DNA from: Blastococcus aurantiacus
Lineage (GTDB): Bacteria > Actinomycetota > Actinomycetes > Mycobacteriales > Geodermatophilaceae
Length of the DNA stretch: 64,000 bases
Assembly (NCBI RefSeq): GCF_900102425.1
Contig: NZ_FNBT01000002.1
Location: 124,001 to 188,000, forward strand
Reading direction: 5' to 3'
Shown here in pieces: positions 31,068 through 38,644 of the stretch. The notes under the pieces are model-generated. The model was not told where the DNA came from. It saw nothing but the letters and a program-made list of their open reading frames with translations, and ran no database searches. The translations under genes were made by a program, and so were the position numbers. Each line of letters opens with the position of its first letter. The first letter of the stretch is position 1.

Positions 31068-31720
31068 GCGGCCACCCGCTGGCGGTTCCGGGAGAGCAGG
31101 ACGCGCGGGCGACGCCGCCGGCTGCGGTTGCGGAAGGCGCCCGCCGACACCAGGACGACGCCCGCGACCAGCAGCAGGTGGGTCAGCGCTCGGTCGGCGT
31201 GCACGTGCCCCGCGCCGAGGTCGGCCAGGGTCACCGGCATCAGCAGCGCCGTGAAGGACAGCAGGAAGGGCAGCGCCCCGGCCGCGAGCCGCGGCGCCGC
31301 CGCCACCGCCAGGAAGGCCGCGGCTACGGCCAGGTTCCACGCGCCCGTCTCGTGGGTCATGTGGGTCGGCGCGCTCATGGCGCCGGCGCCCGAGACGAGC
31401 ACCGGCCAGGCGATCCCGGCCTGCGCGACGCCGACGGCGAGCAGCGCCAGCCGCAGGGCGGTGTCCAGCAGCTGCTTCCGGGCCGCCGCGGCGGCCCCCG
31501 GCAGCTCCTGGGGCAGCGCCGCCAGGACGGCACCGGTGAGGTCGGGGACCGCCGGCGCCGAGGCCAGCCGGGCCCGGCGCGTGGCCCGGGCGGCCTCGTC
31601 CGACCAGCCGGCGCAGGCGGCGCAGGTGTCGAGGTGGCGCTCCAGCTCGCGGTCGGGCATCCCGAGGGGCTCGCCGTCGAGCCGCGCGGAGATCGCCTCG
31701 CGGAAGGGGTGGCACGGCAT
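31064..31720 (-). CDS. Zinc-finger (zf-HC2) membrane protein, probable anti-sigma factor
   Basis: 218 residues. The N-terminal 45 form the zf-HC2 motif (RELERHLDTCAACAGW; His and two Cys). About five hydrophobic segments follow, with a His-rich loop (MSAPTHMTHETG) and a strongly basic C-terminus. zf-HC2 membrane proteins typically hold an ECF sigma factor; a SigC-like sigma gene is divergent 106 bp away, making it the likely partner. The many His residues could sense metal. The ATG at 31720 lacks a ribosome site, so it may be leaderless. Its stop overlaps the CopC-CopD start. Confidence 0.8.
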   Translation of the reverse strand: MPCHPFREAISARLDGEPLGMPDRELERHLDTCAACAGWSDEAARATRRARLASAPAVPDLTGAVLAALPQELPGAAAAARKQLLDTALRLALLAVGVAQAGIAWPVLVSGAGAMSAPTHMTHETGAWNLAVAAAFLAVAAAPRLAAGALPFLLSFTALLMPVTLADLGAGHVHADRALTHLLLVAGVVLVSAGAFRNRSRRRRPRVLLSRNRQRVAA

Positions 31721-31826
31721 GTGGAGGTAGTCGCCCGGGCGCCCCGCGGAGTTCCCGAGACGTCGATCACACCCCGACAGGTGGCCGCTGAGGGTCCGCG
31801 GGCCGGGTCTGCGGGAGGATGGGGAC

Positions 31827-32390
31827 GTGGACGAGCTGGCACCCCTCGCGGCCGACGCCGCGGGCGGCGATCCGCTCGCCGCGGCCGCTCTCGTCCGGGC
31901 GACCCAGTCCGACGTCTGGCGGCTGTGCGCCGCACTGGGCGACGCCGGCACGGCCGACGACCTCACGCAGGAGACCTACCTGCGCGCCTTCGGCTCGCTG
32001 CACCGCTTCGAGGGCCGTTCGTCGGTGCGCACCTGGCTGCTGGCCATCGCCCGCCGCGTCTGCGCCGACGCCGTCCGCACCCGGCGGCGCCGTCGGCTGA
32101 CCATGGTCCGCGACGACGCCGGCCTGGCCGAGGTGCCCGCGCGGGGGGGCCCGGACCCGGTCGGCGAGAGCGCCGGCGTGGCCGACCTGCTGGCCCGCAT
32201 GGACCCCGACCGGCGCGAGGCGTTCGTGCTCACCCAGCTGCTGGGGCTGTCCTACGCCGAGGCCGCGGAGGTCGCCGGCTGCGCCGTCGGCACCATCCGC
32301 TCCCGCGTGGCGCGGGGGCGGGCCGACCTGGTCGAGTCACTCGCCGGGGTGGACGTGGACGACGACGAGGGCGACGTCGCTCACAGGTGA
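31827..32390 (+). CDS. ECF sigma factor, SigC-like
   Basis: 187 residues with sigma2 (VRATQSDVWRLCAAL, ADDLTQETYLRAFGSL, RSSVRTWLLAIARR) and sigma4 (AFVLTQLLGLSYAEAAEVAGCAVGTIRSRVARGRADL, a clear helix-turn-helix). The sigma2 region closely follows that of mycobacterial SigC, a factor tied to copper acquisition. It is divergent from the anti-sigma/CopCD/YcnI/SCO operon and likely drives it and itself. The GTG start has GGGAGGA upstream. The protein is short, ending soon after region 4 with an acidic tail. Confidence 0.88.
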   Translation: MDELAPLAADAAGGDPLAAAALVRATQSDVWRLCAALGDAGTADDLTQETYLRAFGSLHRFEGRSSVRTWLLAIARRVCADAVRTRRRRRLTMVRDDAGLAEVPARGGPDPVGESAGVADLLARMDPDRREAFVLTQLLGLSYAEAAEVAGCAVGTIRSRVARGRADLVESLAGVDVDDDEGDVAHR

Positions 32391-32437
32391 CGGGCAGGTG
32401 ACCGGGAGGTGACATCCCGGCCACCTATGCTCCCCGC

Positions 32438-33055
32438 GTGCCCTTCAGCCTGACGCCCAAGGACTCGAGCTTCTACCCGCTGTTCACCGCATCCGCGGAG
32501 AACCTGGTGACGGCGACCGAGGTCCTCGGCGAGTTCGTCCACGACCACGCGCGCCGGGAGGAGCTCGCCGTCCGGCTGCGCGACCTCGAGCACGTCGGCG
32601 ACCAGGCGACGCACGCGATCTTCCGGGCGCTGAACACCAGCTTCGTCACCCCGTTCGACCGGGAGGACATCTACGCGCTGGCCAGCAACCTCGACGACGT
32701 CATGGACTACGTCGAGGCCGCGGCCGACCTGGTGATCCTCACCGGCCTGGGCACGCTGCCGGCCGAGATGAGCCAGCAGGTCGCACTCCTGCAGCGCTGC
32801 GCGCAGGTCACCGCCGAGGCGATGCCCCGGCTGAAGACGCTCAAGGACCTCTCCGACTACTGGATCGAGGTCAACCGGATCGAGAACGAGGCCGACAAGC
32901 TCTACCGGCGGCTGCTGTCCCGCCTGTACAGCGGCGAGTTCGACGCGCTGGAGATCCTCAAGCTCAAAGAGGTCGCCGACCAGCTGGAAGAGGCCGCCGA
33001 CGCGTTCGAGCACCTCGCCAACGTGGTCGAGACGATCGCCGTCAAGGAGTCCTGA
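32438..33055 (+). CDS. DUF47/PhoU-like protein of the phosphate transport pair
   Basis: 205 residues, all-helical, of the DUF47 family related to PhoU. The typical lines are LRDLEHVGDQATHAIFRALNTSFVTPFDREDIYALA (interrupted by loops), then NRIENEADKLYRRLL. It is nearly always encoded next to a Pit phosphate permease and is thought to regulate it on the cytoplasmic face. The GTG at 32438 is chosen to match family starts (PFSLTPKD). The Pit gene follows after 33 bp that hold two coupled mini-ORFs. Confidence 0.9.
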   Translation: MPFSLTPKDSSFYPLFTASAENLVTATEVLGEFVHDHARREELAVRLRDLEHVGDQATHAIFRALNTSFVTPFDREDIYALASNLDDVMDYVEAAADLVILTGLGTLPAEMSQQVALLQRCAQVTAEAMPRLKTLKDLSDYWIEVNRIENEADKLYRRLLSRLYSGEFDALEILKLKEVADQLEEAADAFEHLANVVETIAVKES

Positions 33056-33060
33056 CCCCG

Positions 33061-33091
33061 ATGGACCTCTGCTGATGGGCCTCTGCTGATG
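33061..33091 (+). other. Two tandem coupled mini-ORFs between the DUF47 gene and pit
   Basis: A 14-bp tandem repeat (ATGGACCTCTGCTG, then ATGGGCCTCTGCTG) creates two four-codon frames, Met-Asp-Leu-Cys-stop and Met-Gly-Leu-Cys-stop. Each stop overlaps the next ATG as TGATG, and the last overlap leads straight into the pit start codon at 33089. Confidence 0.55.
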
Positions 33092-34090
33092 GACGCCGCC
33101 TTCATCGGCCTGATCGTCATCATCCTGGTGGCGCTGGCGTTCGACTACACCAACGGCTTCCACGACGCGGCCAACGCCATCGCGGTCGCCGTCTCCACCA
33201 AGGCGCTGACCCCGCGCGTCGCCCTCGCCCTCGCGGCGGTGATGAACCTGGTCGGGGCGCTGCTGTCGACCGAGGTCGCCAAGACCGTCGGCGCCGGCAT
33301 CATCGACCCGCCCGAGGGCAACAACGGCCTGGAGATCGTCTTCGCCGCCCTCGTCGGGGCGATCGTCTGGAACCTGATCACCTGGTGGTACGGGCTGCCG
33401 TCGTCCTCGTCGCACGCTCTCATCGGCGGGCTCGTCGGAGCCGCGCTGGCCGCCGCCCACTCGGTGCAGTGGATGGGCATCCTCGACAAGGTCGTCATCC
33501 CGATGATCGTGTCGCCGCTGGTCGGCTTCGGCCTGGGCTACCTGTTCATGCTGGCGCTGCTGTGGACCTTCCGGCGGGCCCACGTCTCCAAGGCCAACCG
33601 CAACTTCCGCTACGCCCAGATCGTCAGCTCCGCGACCATGGCCCTGGGTCACGGCATGCAGGACGCCCAGAAGACGATGGGCATCATCACCCTCGCCCTG
33701 TTCACCGCCGGAGAGATCGACAGCTTCGAGGTGCCCTTCTGGGTGGTCCTGTCCGCCGCCGCGGCGATCAGCGCCGGCACCTACGCCGGTGGCTTCCGGA
33801 TCATGCGGACCATGGGCCGCCGGATCATCCAGCTCACGCCCGCCGGCGGGTTCGCCGCGCAGACGGTGGCCTCCAGCGTCATGGTGACGACGGCGACGGT
33901 GTTCGCCGTCCCGGTGTCGACGACGCACATCACGACCACCTCCATCATGGGCGTGGGCTCGACCCGGCGGCTCTCCGCGGTCCGCTGGGGCGTGGCGGGC
34001 AACATCCTCGTCGCCTGGATCGTCACGCTGCCGGCTGCCGGATCGGTGGCCGCCGTGGCGTACTTCGTGACCGACCTCGCGGTCGGCTGA
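33089..34090 (+). CDS. pit: Low-affinity inorganic phosphate transporter, Pit family
   Basis: 333 residues with about ten membrane helices. The Pit signatures occur twice: FDYTNGFHDAANAIAVAVSTKAL near the start and the second repeat around GVGSTRRLSAVRWGVAGNI near the end, with PVSTTHITTTSIMG between. It moves phosphate with cations across the plasma membrane. Its ATG overlaps the last mini-ORF stop (TGATG), which places its translation under coupling from the leader. It is one operon with the DUF47 gene. Confidence 0.92.
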   Translation: MDAAFIGLIVIILVALAFDYTNGFHDAANAIAVAVSTKALTPRVALALAAVMNLVGALLSTEVAKTVGAGIIDPPEGNNGLEIVFAALVGAIVWNLITWWYGLPSSSSHALIGGLVGAALAAAHSVQWMGILDKVVIPMIVSPLVGFGLGYLFMLALLWTFRRAHVSKANRNFRYAQIVSSATMALGHGMQDAQKTMGIITLALFTAGEIDSFEVPFWVVLSAAAAISAGTYAGGFRIMRTMGRRIIQLTPAGGFAAQTVASSVMVTTATVFAVPVSTTHITTTSIMGVGSTRRLSAVRWGVAGNILVAWIVTLPAAGSVAAVAYFVTDLAVG

Positions 34091-34100
34091 TACTCCTCGG

Positions 34101-35516
34101 GTGACCGGCGTCGAGAGTTCCGCTCCCTCCGGCGTCGCCCTCGGCACCGCGCCGGGACGGTGGCTGCTCACGGCGACCGTGCTCGCCTCGGGCATGGCGT
34201 TCCTGGACGCGACCGCGGTGCAGGTGGCGCTGCCGACGATCGGCCGCGACCTCGGCGGCTCCCTGTCGGACCTGCAGTGGATCGTCAACGGCTACACGCT
34301 GCCGCTGGCCGCGCTGATCCTGCTCGGCGGCTCGCTGGGCGACCGGTACGGCCGGCGGCGGGTCTTCCTCGTGGGCGTGGCCTGGTTCGCCGCTGCGTCG
34401 CTGCTGTGCGGGCTCGCCCAGACGCCGGGCCAGCTGATCGCCGCCCGCGCGCTCCAGGGCATCGGCGGCGCCCTCCTGACCCCCGGCAGCCTGGCGCTCA
34501 TCCAGTCCTCCTTCCGCCCCGCCGACCGGGCGCCGGCGATCGGGGTGTGGTCCTCCCTCTCCGGAGTCGCCGGGCTCGTCGGCCCGTTCCTCGGCGGCGC
34601 GCTCATCGACCTGGTCAGCTGGCGGCTGGTGTTCCTCCTCAACGTGCCGCTGGCCGTGCTCGTGGTCGTCGTCGCCGGACGGCACGTGCCCGAGAGCCGC
34701 GACCCCGGCCCGCACGGACGATTCGACGTCCCCGGTGCGGTGCTGGGTGCCGTGGCCCTCGGCGCGCTGACCTACGCGCTCATCACCGCCGGGGAGCGCG
34801 GCGGTACCGACGTCGTGGTGGCCGCGGTCGCGGCGGTGGTCACCGGGGCGCTGTTCGTCGTCCGCGAGCGGCGGACCCGCTCTCCCATGCTCCCGCCCCG
34901 GCTGTTCGCCGACCGGCAGTTCACCGGCGCCAACCTGGCCACCCTCGCCGTCTACGGGGCCCTCGGTGGCAGCTCGCTGTTCCTCGTCCTGCAGCTGCAG
35001 GGCGTGCTCGGCTACGGCGCCACGGCCGCGGGCGCCGCGACGCTGCCGACCATCCTGCTGATCACGCTGCTCTCACCGCGCGCCGGCGCACTGGCCACGC
35101 GGATCGGGCCGCGGCTGCCCATGAGCCTGGGTCCGCTGGTCGTGGCCGCCGGCACCCTGCTCCTGGTGGGGGTCGACGGCAGCGCCCCCTACTGGCTCGA
35201 GATCCTGCCGGGCGCCGTCCTGCAGGGCCTCGGCATGGCGCTCACGGTGGCCCCGCTGACGGCGAGCGTCCTGGGCGCCGCACCGGACGCGCTCGCCGGC
35301 GTGGCCAGCGGCGTGAACAACGCCGTGGCGCGCGCCGCCTCCCTGCTGACCGTCGCGGCCCTGCCGGTGGTCGTGGGCCTGTCGGGGAGCGACTACGTGG
35401 ATCCGGCCGCGCTCACCGACGGCTACCGCGGGGCGATGATCGTGTGCGCCGGGCTCTTCGCCGCCGGGGCCGCGGTGGCGTGGACGACGATCCGGAACGA
35501 CGTCCTGCGCGCCTGA
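34101..35516 (+). CDS. MFS drug/solute exporter, DHA2 (14-helix) type
   Basis: 471 residues, 14 predicted helices. Motif A is LGDRYGRRRVFLVG, the antiporter motif C-like region is VAGLVGPFLGGALID, and the first helix has the DHA2 signature AFLDATAVQVALPTIGRDLG. Members expel drugs or metabolites by proton antiport. The substrate is not predictable. It starts with GTG 10 bp after the pit stop without a strong ribosome site, so read-through from pit is likely but a functional link is not. Confidence 0.87.
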   Translation: MTGVESSAPSGVALGTAPGRWLLTATVLASGMAFLDATAVQVALPTIGRDLGGSLSDLQWIVNGYTLPLAALILLGGSLGDRYGRRRVFLVGVAWFAAASLLCGLAQTPGQLIAARALQGIGGALLTPGSLALIQSSFRPADRAPAIGVWSSLSGVAGLVGPFLGGALIDLVSWRLVFLLNVPLAVLVVVVAGRHVPESRDPGPHGRFDVPGAVLGAVALGALTYALITAGERGGTDVVVAAVAAVVTGALFVVRERRTRSPMLPPRLFADRQFTGANLATLAVYGALGGSSLFLVLQLQGVLGYGATAAGAATLPTILLITLLSPRAGALATRIGPRLPMSLGPLVVAAGTLLLVGVDGSAPYWLEILPGAVLQGLGMALTVAPLTASVLGAAPDALAGVASGVNNAVARAASLLTVAALPVVVGLSGSDYVDPAALTDGYRGAMIVCAGLFAAGAAVAWTTIRNDVLRA

Positions 35517-35575
35517 TCCCACTGTCTGGACACCGCATTGCTGCATAAGCGCATCGATCTGGTAGACATAGCGCC

Positions 35576-35662
35576 GTGACGCGGACGACGACGCTGCTCC
35601 TGGTGAGCCGCCTGCACGTCGATCTGCTGCGCGTCTGCACCGCCGCCTGTCCGGGCTGCTGA
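35576..35662 (+). CDS. Cysteine-rich leader peptide upstream of a TauE/SafE exporter
   Basis: A 28-codon frame starting with GTG encodes VTRTTTLLLVSRLHVDLLRV, then CTAACPGC and a stop. It matches the actinobacterial putative leader peptide family (R-HVDLxR-x-x-x-A-C) found before sulfur-assimilation genes, where Cys-rich ends are thought to stall ribosomes when cysteine is short. Three of the last eight residues are Cys. A small hairpin of two GGCGCC arms lies about 10 bp after the stop, before the exporter gene at 35764. Control of the exporter by cysteine or sulfur supply is inferred. Confidence 0.75.
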   Translation: MTRTTTLLLVSRLHVDLLRVCTAACPGC

Positions 35663-35763
35663 GCTCCCCGGCGCCGTTTCCGGCGCCCCCTCGTCTCACC
35701 CCCTCTCGTTCCCGCGGGCCCCCGTGCGCCTGCGCCTCTCCTGAGACCCGGAGTCAGTCCCCC

Positions 35764-36765
35764 GTGAAGACCCTCGTCCTGCTCGCCCTCGTCGGCCTGG
35801 GCGCCCAGCTCGTCGACGGCAGCCTCGGCATGGCCTACGGCGCCACCTCGACGACGTTGCTGCTCGCCATCGGCACCAACCCCGCGGCCGCCTCGGCGAC
35901 CATCCACCTGGCCGAGATCGGGACGACGCTGACGTCCGGCCTCTCGCACTGGAAGTTCGGGAACGTCGACTGGAAGGTCGTCGCGAAGATCGGCATCCCC
36001 GGCGCGGTCGGCGCCTTCGTCGGCGCGACCGTCCTGTCCAACCTCTCGACCGAGGTCGCCGCCCCGGTCATGTCGCTGATCCTGCTGTCGCTCGGGATCT
36101 ACCTGCTCGTCCGGTTCACCCTCCGCGGCATCGACCGGCGGAACCTGGGGAAGCCGGTCCGCAAGCGCTTCCTCGGCCCGCTCGGCCTGGTGGCCGGCTT
36201 CGTCGACGCCACCGGCGGCGGCGGCTGGGGTCCGGTCGGGACGCCGGCACTGCTGGCCAGCGGCCGGATGGAGCCGCGCAAGGTCATCGGCTCGGTCAGC
36301 ACCGCGGAGTTCCTCGTGGCCCTCGCCGCGAGCCTCGGCTTCTTCTTCGCACTCGGCTCGCAGGGCATCGACTTCACCTGGGTGGCCGCCCTGCTGATCG
36401 GCGGCTCGATCGCCGCGCCGCTCGCGGCCTGGATGGTGCGGCACATCCCGCCGCGGATGCTCGGCTCCCTGGTCGGTGGCCTCATCGTGCTGACCAACAC
36501 CCGGACGCTGCTCAGGAGCGACTGGATCGACGCCGGCGACGCGACGCGCTACGCCGCCTATGCGGCCATCTCCGTGATCTGGGTGCTGGCGGTCGTGCAC
36601 TCCTTCCGCCAGCACCGCAAGGACGTCGCGATCGAGTCGGCCGGCGCCGACGCCACCGAGGCGATCCGCACGGCCGGGACGGAGGCCGTGGCCGACCCCA
36701 ACATCGCCCTCGAGGTGTCCCGGGACGAGCAGCTCGCCGGCCGTCCCAGCGCCCCGCGCGACTGA
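35764..36765 (+). CDS. TauE/SafE-family sulfite/sulfur-compound exporter
   Basis: 333 residues with about eight helices and the family repeats LVDGSLGMAYGATSTTLLLAIG at the start and VAGFVDATGGGGWGPVGTPALL in the middle, both Gly-rich. Family members move sulfite, sulfoacetate or thiosulfate across the membrane. The C-terminal 45 residues are soluble and acidic. The cysteine-rich leader peptide 102 bp upstream points to regulation by sulfur status, supporting a sulfur-compound substrate. The GTG start is preceded by a weak GGAG. Confidence 0.88.
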   Translation: MKTLVLLALVGLGAQLVDGSLGMAYGATSTTLLLAIGTNPAAASATIHLAEIGTTLTSGLSHWKFGNVDWKVVAKIGIPGAVGAFVGATVLSNLSTEVAAPVMSLILLSLGIYLLVRFTLRGIDRRNLGKPVRKRFLGPLGLVAGFVDATGGGGWGPVGTPALLASGRMEPRKVIGSVSTAEFLVALAASLGFFFALGSQGIDFTWVAALLIGGSIAAPLAAWMVRHIPPRMLGSLVGGLIVLTNTRTLLRSDWIDAGDATRYAAYAAISVIWVLAVVHSFRQHRKDVAIESAGADATEAIRTAGTEAVADPNIALEVSRDEQLAGRPSAPRD

Positions 36766-36788
36766 AAGAGGACCCCCTTCCTCCCCAC

Positions 36789-36820
36789 CCTTCGCAGGCT
36801 CAGGGCGGGCCCCTGGAAGG
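36789..36820. terminator. Imperfect hairpin between convergent genes
   Basis: Arms CCTTC/GAAGG and CAGGG/CCCTG with one bulge lie between the exporter and the epimerase stops. Confidence 0.4.
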
Positions 36821-36832
36821 GAGCCGATCCAG

Positions 36833-37819
36833 TCATCCTGAGCCGAGCAGCCGCGCCTCCAGCTCCGGGGGCAGGCCGGGCTCCGCGAGCTGTGCCATCC
36901 GGGCCAGGGGCGGCCGGCCGGAGCGCTGGAGCCACGCCCAGGTATCGGCCACCGTCTCGCGCAGCGGGCGGCTCATCGGCAGGCCGAGCTCCCTGGCCCG
37001 GGTGGTGTCGACGTCCCACGCCGTGCGGGCCATGTCCACCGGGAGCCACAGCGGCAGGTGCACCCACGGCTGGACGCCGGCAGCGAGCAGGTCGCCCTCC
37101 GGGACCGGCACCCACTCCGCATCGCTGCCGGTCACCTCGCGGCACAGGTCCAGCAGACCGCCCAGCGTGGTCATCCCCGCCGGGCCGGTGGCGTTGACCG
37201 CCCCGGAGGCCCCCCGCTCGGCCATCCCGACCAGCCAGGAGGCGAGGTCGCGGGCGTCCACCACCGCGATGGGCTGGTCCAGCGCGTCGGGGACGACGAC
37301 GCGTCCACCGCGCGCGATGCGCTCCAGCCACCAGCCCAGCCGGTGGACGTCGTCCCAGGGGCCGACGATGAGCCCGGCGCGCGCAGTGAGGAAGCCCCCG
37401 CCGACGGCGCCGCCGACCACCCGCTCGGCGTAGGCCTTGTTCGGCCCGTAGTCGTCGTCCTCGCCGTCCCAGGTGGGCTCGTCGTCCTCGCGGCCGACCG
37501 GGCCGGGCGGCCAGCCGCGGTAGGCGTTGAGGCTGCTGACCAACGCGTAGCCGGCGACGCCGCCCAGCACCGCCGCGGCGTGGCGGGCGGCGGCACGCGT
37601 CTGGCAGGACGTGTCCACGACCAGCTCCGGCGCCCAGCCGGCCAGGGCCCGCGGCAGCGCGTCCGCGTCGTCCCGGTCGCCGTGCAGCGCACGCACGCCG
37701 TCGGGCGGCTCGCCGGAGACGCCCCGGGTGAAGGTTGCGACGTCGTGGCCGCGCTCGAGTGCCGCCGTCACCACGTGCCGGCCGAGGAAGTGGGTCCCGC
37801 CGAGGACCAGGAGTCGCAT
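36833..37819 (-). CDS. NAD-dependent epimerase/dehydratase family protein
   Basis: 328 residues of the extended short-chain dehydrogenase fold. The NAD site is MRLLVLGGTHFLGRHVV. A catalytic Ser and Tyr-Lys motif are suggested by VSSLNAYRG and YGPNKAYAE (YxxxK is altered to GPNKAYAE, with Tyr nearby). Similar proteins are annotated as NAD-dependent epimerase or as CSP41-like reductases. The substrate is unknown. It converges on the exporter gene. The ATG at 37819 begins the conserved fold directly. Neighbours give no pathway. Confidence 0.8.
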   Translation of the reverse strand: MRLLVLGGTHFLGRHVVTAALERGHDVATFTRGVSGEPPDGVRALHGDRDDADALPRALAGWAPELVVDTSCQTRAAARHAAAVLGGVAGYALVSSLNAYRGWPPGPVGREDDEPTWDGEDDDYGPNKAYAERVVGGAVGGGFLTARAGLIVGPWDDVHRLGWWLERIARGGRVVVPDALDQPIAVVDARDLASWLVGMAERGASGAVNATGPAGMTTLGGLLDLCREVTGSDAEWVPVPEGDLLAAGVQPWVHLPLWLPVDMARTAWDVDTTRARELGLPMSRPLRETVADTWAWLQRSGRPPLARMAQLAEPGLPPELEARLLGSG

Positions 37820-37881
37820 GCCCTCAGCCCAGCGGACCGCTCCCCCGGCCGTCCAGCCGGTTCGCGGCGGGCGTAGCCGGA

Positions 37882-38379
37882 CTAGACCGCGCGGCGGTGC
37901 ACCTGCGGGACCTGGGGCAGCGGCGTCGACCGCGCGGCGGCCAGCACCATCTGCGGCGAGCGCGGCAGCCCGCGGCGGGTGCACAGGCGCAGCGCGCGGG
38001 CGCCGGTGAGCACGTCGGTCTCCGGCGGGACGACGAGCAGGTCCGCGCGCTGCGTGCCCCCGTTCCAGGTGAGGCAGACGACCAGCGGGTCCATGCTGCG
38101 GAAGCCGCCGGTGCGCACCAGGCGGTCGCGGAGGACCAGCTTGCGAGGTGCCGGCTCCCAGGCCTCCAGCGAGTAGGTGAAGCGCTCGATGCGGACGCCC
38201 CGGCGTTCGAGCTCCGCGATCAGCTCGGGCAGCTCCACGCCCAGGTCCCGGCTGCGCGGGAACCAGGCGCCGTCGAAGGCGGAGTTCCCGTCACCGGCGC
38301 CGTCCCGCAGGCTCACCCGGACATCGATCCCGCCCCGGAAGTGGTTCTCCGCCGGAGCCGTTCGGGTGATCGTCGTCAT
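37882..38379 (-). CDS. DUF5994 family protein
   Basis: 165 residues of a family found almost only in actinobacteria. Recognisable lines are FDGAWFPRSRDLGVELPELI, YSLEAWEPAPRKL, GGFRSMDPLVV and ADLLVVPPETD. No catalytic motif is known. It is cytoplasmic and has no signal or membrane segment. Many genomes carry several copies, sometimes tied to stress regulons. A near-perfect palindrome 34 bp before the ATG suggests regulated expression. It ends 62 bp before the epimerase gene. Confidence 0.8.
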   Translation of the reverse strand: MTTITRTAPAENHFRGGIDVRVSLRDGAGDGNSAFDGAWFPRSRDLGVELPELIAELERRGVRIERFTYSLEAWEPAPRKLVLRDRLVRTGGFRSMDPLVVCLTWNGGTQRADLLVVPPETDVLTGARALRLCTRRGLPRSPQMVLAAARSTPLPQVPQVHRRAV

Positions 38380-38412
38380 GCGGTCGGCCGCCTCTCGTGC
38401 ACTCGTCCCCCT

Positions 38413-38433
38413 GGGGTCATGACCCATGACCCC
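38413..38433. promoter_or_regulatory. Palindrome upstream of the DUF5994 gene
   Basis: GGGGTCATG, loop ACC, CATGACCCC: a perfect 9-bp inverted repeat 34 bp before the start codon, placed like an operator over a promoter. Confidence 0.45.
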
Positions 38434-38553
38434 GAGGAGAACGTAGGCCGCGTGTTGCGCGGGTCCCGGTGCACGAGTGACGGGCGTGGCGGCCGCCTGC
38501 GGCTCGTCGTCACCACCCGTGCGCGGCTCGCCACACCTTCCCGACCGCCTCCC

Positions 38554-38598
38554 CCGCTTTTCCGCGGAAAGGCAGGCGGCCTTTCCGCGGAAAAGCGG
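38554..38598. repeat. Perfect 20-bp inverted repeat
   Basis: Two 20-bp arms (38554-38573 and 38579-38598) built around TTTCCGCGGAAA are separated by AGGCG. They directly abut the typA terminator on its far side. Confidence 0.7.
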
Positions 38599-38633
38599 AA
38601 GGGCCCCCGGCGCGGGTGCGCCGGGGGCCCTTC
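38598..38633 (-). terminator. typA terminator
   Basis: A perfect 15-bp stem (GAAGGGCCCCCGGCG and its complement) with loop CGGGTG lies 12 bp after the typA stop on the minus strand. Confidence 0.8.
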
Positions 38634-38644
38634 GATGCCGTGGA

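Noticed and set aside
28362-31730. Open frame of 1122 codons on the plus strand across the copper cluster
   Set aside because: It is antisense to four well-recognised genes and rich in Arg, Gly and His with no domain; long open frames opposite genes are expected at this GC content.
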